Source of the DNA: Bradyrhizobium sp. AZCC 1610
GTDB taxonomy: Bacteria > Pseudomonadota > Alphaproteobacteria > Rhizobiales > Xanthobacteraceae
Reading direction: 5' to 3'
Length of the DNA stretch: 64,000 nucleotides
Assembly (NCBI RefSeq): GCF_036924515.1
Contig: NZ_JAZHRR010000001.1
Location: forward strand, 7,473,001-7,537,000
Both the position numbers and the translations under genes were made by a program. How positions within the stretch are numbered: the stretch's first letter is position 1; each line of letters starts with the position of its first letter. Positions 62,043-64,000 of the stretch are shown piece by piece. The notes beneath the pieces were generated by a model that made no database searches, was not told the origin of the DNA, and saw nothing but the letters and a program-made list of their open reading frames with translations.

Positions 62043-62807
62043 ATGGCCGCGCTTCTCGATGTCAGTGACGTAACGCTGCGCTACAAGACTTCGAGCGCGG
62101 TCGTGACCGCAACCGAGCGGGTCAGTTTCACGGTCGATCGTTCCGATCGCTTCGTGCTGCTCGGCCCCTCCGGTTGCGGCAAGTCGACGCTGTTGAAGGC
62201 CGTCGGCGGCTACATGAAGCCGAGCGAGGGCAAGATGCGGATCTCGGGCCGCGAAATATCCGAGCCCGGCGCCGACCGGATGATGATCTTCCAGGAGTTC
62301 GACCAGTTGTTGCCGTGGAAGACGGTGCTGGAAAACGTGATGTTTCCGCTGCTGATGACGCGGCGCCTGCCGCGCAAGGACGCGGAGATGCGGGCGCGCG
62401 CCTATATCGAGAAAGTCAGCCTCACCCGTGTCGTCGATGCCTATCCGCACACGCTGTCCGGCGGCATGAAGCAGCGCGTGGCGATCGCACGCGGCATGGC
62501 GATGGAGCCGGATATCCTGCTTATGGATGAGCCGTTCGCCGCCCTTGATGCGCTGACGCGACGCACCTGCCAGGACGAGCTGCTGCAGCTCTGGGCGGAA
62601 ACCAAATTCACCGTGCTGTTCGTCACCCATTCGATCGCGGAAGCGATCAAGATCGGCAACCGCATCCTACTGCTGTCGCCGCATCCCGGCCGGGTCAAGG
62701 CCGAGGTCGTCGATGTCGACAAGGTCTCCGGCGAGGACGGCAGCGCCGCGCGGCTGGAGAAGCAGATCCACGATCTCTTGTTCGCCGACGTCGTGACGGC
62801 ACACTGA
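62043..62807 (+). CDS. ABC transporter ATP-binding protein, SsuB/TauB-like (254 aa)
   Basis: Walker A GPSGCGKSTLLKAVG, Q-loop MMIFQEFDQLLPWKTV, signature LSGGMKQRVAIARGM, Walker B ILLMDEPFAALDAL, H-loop VLFVTHSIAEA. The FQEFDQLLPW loop and SGGMKQR form are typical of nitrate/sulfonate/taurine-type importers. It starts 5 nt after the binding-protein stop. Energises the importer with the permease that follows. Confidence 0.93.
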   Translation: MAALLDVSDVTLRYKTSSAVVTATERVSFTVDRSDRFVLLGPSGCGKSTLLKAVGGYMKPSEGKMRISGREISEPGADRMMIFQEFDQLLPWKTVLENVMFPLLMTRRLPRKDAEMRARAYIEKVSLTRVVDAYPHTLSGGMKQRVAIARGMAMEPDILLMDEPFAALDALTRRTCQDELLQLWAETKFTVLFVTHSIAEAIKIGNRILLLSPHPGRVKAEVVDVDKVSGEDGSAARLEKQIHDLLFADVVTAH

Positions 62808-62819
62808 GGGGAGCGCGCG

Positions 62820-63683
62820 ATGGGCGAAGCAAAAATCCTGCTGCGCGATGCCGCAGATTTGGCGGCGGTGGTTCCGGCGGAAGTCGAGCGCAAGCTGACG
62901 GTGCTGGAGCTGTTGTGGAACGATGGCTTCGTCCGCAAATCCGCGATCATCATCTTCCTTGCCGCCGCGTGGGAAGTCTACGGCACCATCCTCGACAATC
63001 CGCTGCTGTTCCCGACCTTTCACGACACGATTCTGACGATGTTCGACCGGGTGCGCGACGGAACCATTCCCTTGCGCGCCTGGGCGTCGCTAAAAGTGCT
63101 GTTCATGGGCTATGCCGCCGGCATCATCCTCGCGGCTATCTTCACCATTCTCGCGATCTCGACCCGGATCGGCACGGATTTTCTCGAAACCATCACGGCG
63201 ATGTTCAATCCCTTGCCGGCGATCGCGCTACTGCCGCTGGCGCTGATCTGGTTCGGTCTCGGCAATGGCAGTCTTGTTTTCGTGCTGATACATTCGGTGC
63301 TGTGGCCGGTCGCGCTCAATACCCATTCCGGATTCAAGAGCGTGTCGAATACGCTGCGGATGGTCGGCCGCAATTACGGCCTGCGCGGCCTGCCTTACGT
63401 CGCGCGCATTCTGATCCCGGCGGCGTTCGGCTCGATCCTGACCGGCCTGAAGATCGGCTGGGCATTTGCCTGGCGTACGCTGATCGCCGCCGAGCTGGTG
63501 TTCGGCGTGTCGTCGGGGCAGGGCGGCCTCGGCTGGTTTATTTTCGAAAACCGCAACCTGCTCGATATACCTGCCGTGTTCGCCGGCCTGTTGACGGTGA
63601 TCGTCATTGGCCTGATCGTGGAGAACTTGATCTTCCGCACGATCGAGCGCAACACCGTCCAGAAATGGGGCACGCAGTCATGA
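62820..63683 (+). CDS. ABC transporter permease, SsuC/TauC-like (287 aa)
   Basis: About six membrane helices with the binding-protein-dependent permease domain; the EAA-like loop lies near NTLRMVGRNYGLRGLPYVAR, followed by ILIPAAFGSILTGLKIGWAF. A good ribosome site (GAGGGGAG) precedes the ATG. Its stop overlaps the start of the dehydratase gene (ATGA), so import and the first catabolic step are translationally coupled. Confidence 0.9.
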   Translation: MGEAKILLRDAADLAAVVPAEVERKLTVLELLWNDGFVRKSAIIIFLAAAWEVYGTILDNPLLFPTFHDTILTMFDRVRDGTIPLRAWASLKVLFMGYAAGIILAAIFTILAISTRIGTDFLETITAMFNPLPAIALLPLALIWFGLGNGSLVFVLIHSVLWPVALNTHSGFKSVSNTLRMVGRNYGLRGLPYVARILIPAAFGSILTGLKIGWAFAWRTLIAAELVFGVSSGQGGLGWFIFENRNLLDIPAVFAGLLTVIVIGLIVENLIFRTIERNTVQKWGTQS

Positions 63684-64000
63684 GCAAAAACAGGAACCCC
63701 GCCGACCTCCGCAGCGCGCGCTGGTTCGCGCCCGACGATCTGCGCGCCTTCGGCCATCGCTCGCGCGCGATGCAGATGGGCTACGCGCCGGAGGAGTGGA
63801 AGGGTCGGCCTGTGATCGCGATCCTCAACACCTGGTCGGATGCGCAGCCCTGCCACATGCATTTCAAAAGCCGCGTCGACGACGTCAAGCGTGGCATCCT
63901 GATGGCGGGCGGCTTTCCGATGGAGTTGCCGGCGCTGTCGCTGTCGGAATCGTTCCTGAAGCCGACCACCATGCTCTATCGCAACATGCTGGCGATGGAT
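63680..64000 (+). CDS. IlvD/Edd-family dehydratase, N-terminal part (3' end outside window)
   Basis: 107 residues are visible. GHRSRAMQMGYAPEEWKGRP, IAILNTWSDAQPCHMHFKSR and VDDVKRGILMAGGFPMELPA are the IlvD/Edd N-terminus; the NTWSDAQPCH segment carries the first cluster-ligand Cys. The text is closer to sugar-acid (arabonate/xylonate-type) dehydratases than to IlvD of branched-chain amino-acid synthesis, from memory. It removes water from a 2,3-dihydroxy acid using an Fe-S cluster. Coupled to the upstream importer. Confidence 0.85.
   Translation, partial: MSKNRNPADLRSARWFAPDDLRAFGHRSRAMQMGYAPEEWKGRPVIAILNTWSDAQPCHMHFKSRVDDVKRGILMAGGFPMELPALSLSESFLKPTTMLYRNMLAMD

Overview
The window is GC-rich alphaproteobacterial chromosome, most likely Bradyrhizobium or a close relative. 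Supporting this are an rplU-rpmA pair in which L21 has a long Lys/Ala tail, a 1632-residue NAD-glutamate dehydrogenase, a large flagellin followed by FlbT, several orphan Bug-type binding proteins, and palindromic repeats of the kind common in bradyrhizobia. The taxonomic call is inference from gene content; no database was searched.

Layout. 1-9 kb is core: a cyclase/AAA/TPR regulator, a MaoC-type protein, a DMT exporter, a GNAT acetyltransferase, L21/L27, a ROK-like protein and tRNA-Ser(CGA). 9.0-13.9 kb holds the large glutamate dehydrogenase. 14-18 kb is a decayed accessory zone with an IS630-type remnant, a twice-frameshifted methyltransferase, an Xre/RES toxin-antitoxin pair and a truncated Bug gene. 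18.3-27.9 kb is an aromatic-compound catabolism block: two class A flavin monooxygenases, a ThDP enzyme and a Bug protein in one minus-strand run behind an IclR regulator, with a second Bug gene and a salicylate-hydroxylase-like gene on the plus strand. A tRNA 3'-half scar at 28.2 kb probably marks an island edge. Beyond it are a cytochrome c, an O-methyltransferase, pobA and a duplicated methyltransferase fragment. 31.8-34.4 kb carries a DUF1127 protein, a MocR remnant joined to an unknown gene, and two convergent paralogues of unknown family. 34.7-38.6 kb is a MacB/LolD-like ABC export operon with a SEL1-repeat protein. 39-41.3 kb has a His-rich secreted peptide, a GH3 enzyme and small proteins.

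41.8-60 kb is a signalling and motility region: LuxR/FixJ-type regulators, single-domain receivers, a Crp-like regulator, flagellin, flbT, cheA-cheW-cheY-cheR-PilZ, and a hybrid histidine kinase with its receiver. 60.2-64 kb has a GntR regulator divergent from an NMT1-type ABC importer coupled to an IlvD/Edd dehydratase that runs off the window.

The most interesting signal is not a gene. A 14-bp palindrome, CCGTA-N4-TACGG, recurs six times between 41.87 and 55.21 kb, always in intergenic DNA. At four of these (41874, 45872, 49061 and, on the minus strand, 55193) it is followed after exactly 9 nt by TTAAC; at a fifth (42927, minus strand) the hexamer is TTCACC. The elements lie upstream of a LuxR-type regulator, flagellin, cheA and two small unknown proteins. 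This looks like an undescribed composite promoter/operator linking chemotaxis, flagellin and signalling genes. Two regulators in the same region with nearly identical LuxR-type helix-turn-helix domains are candidate binders.
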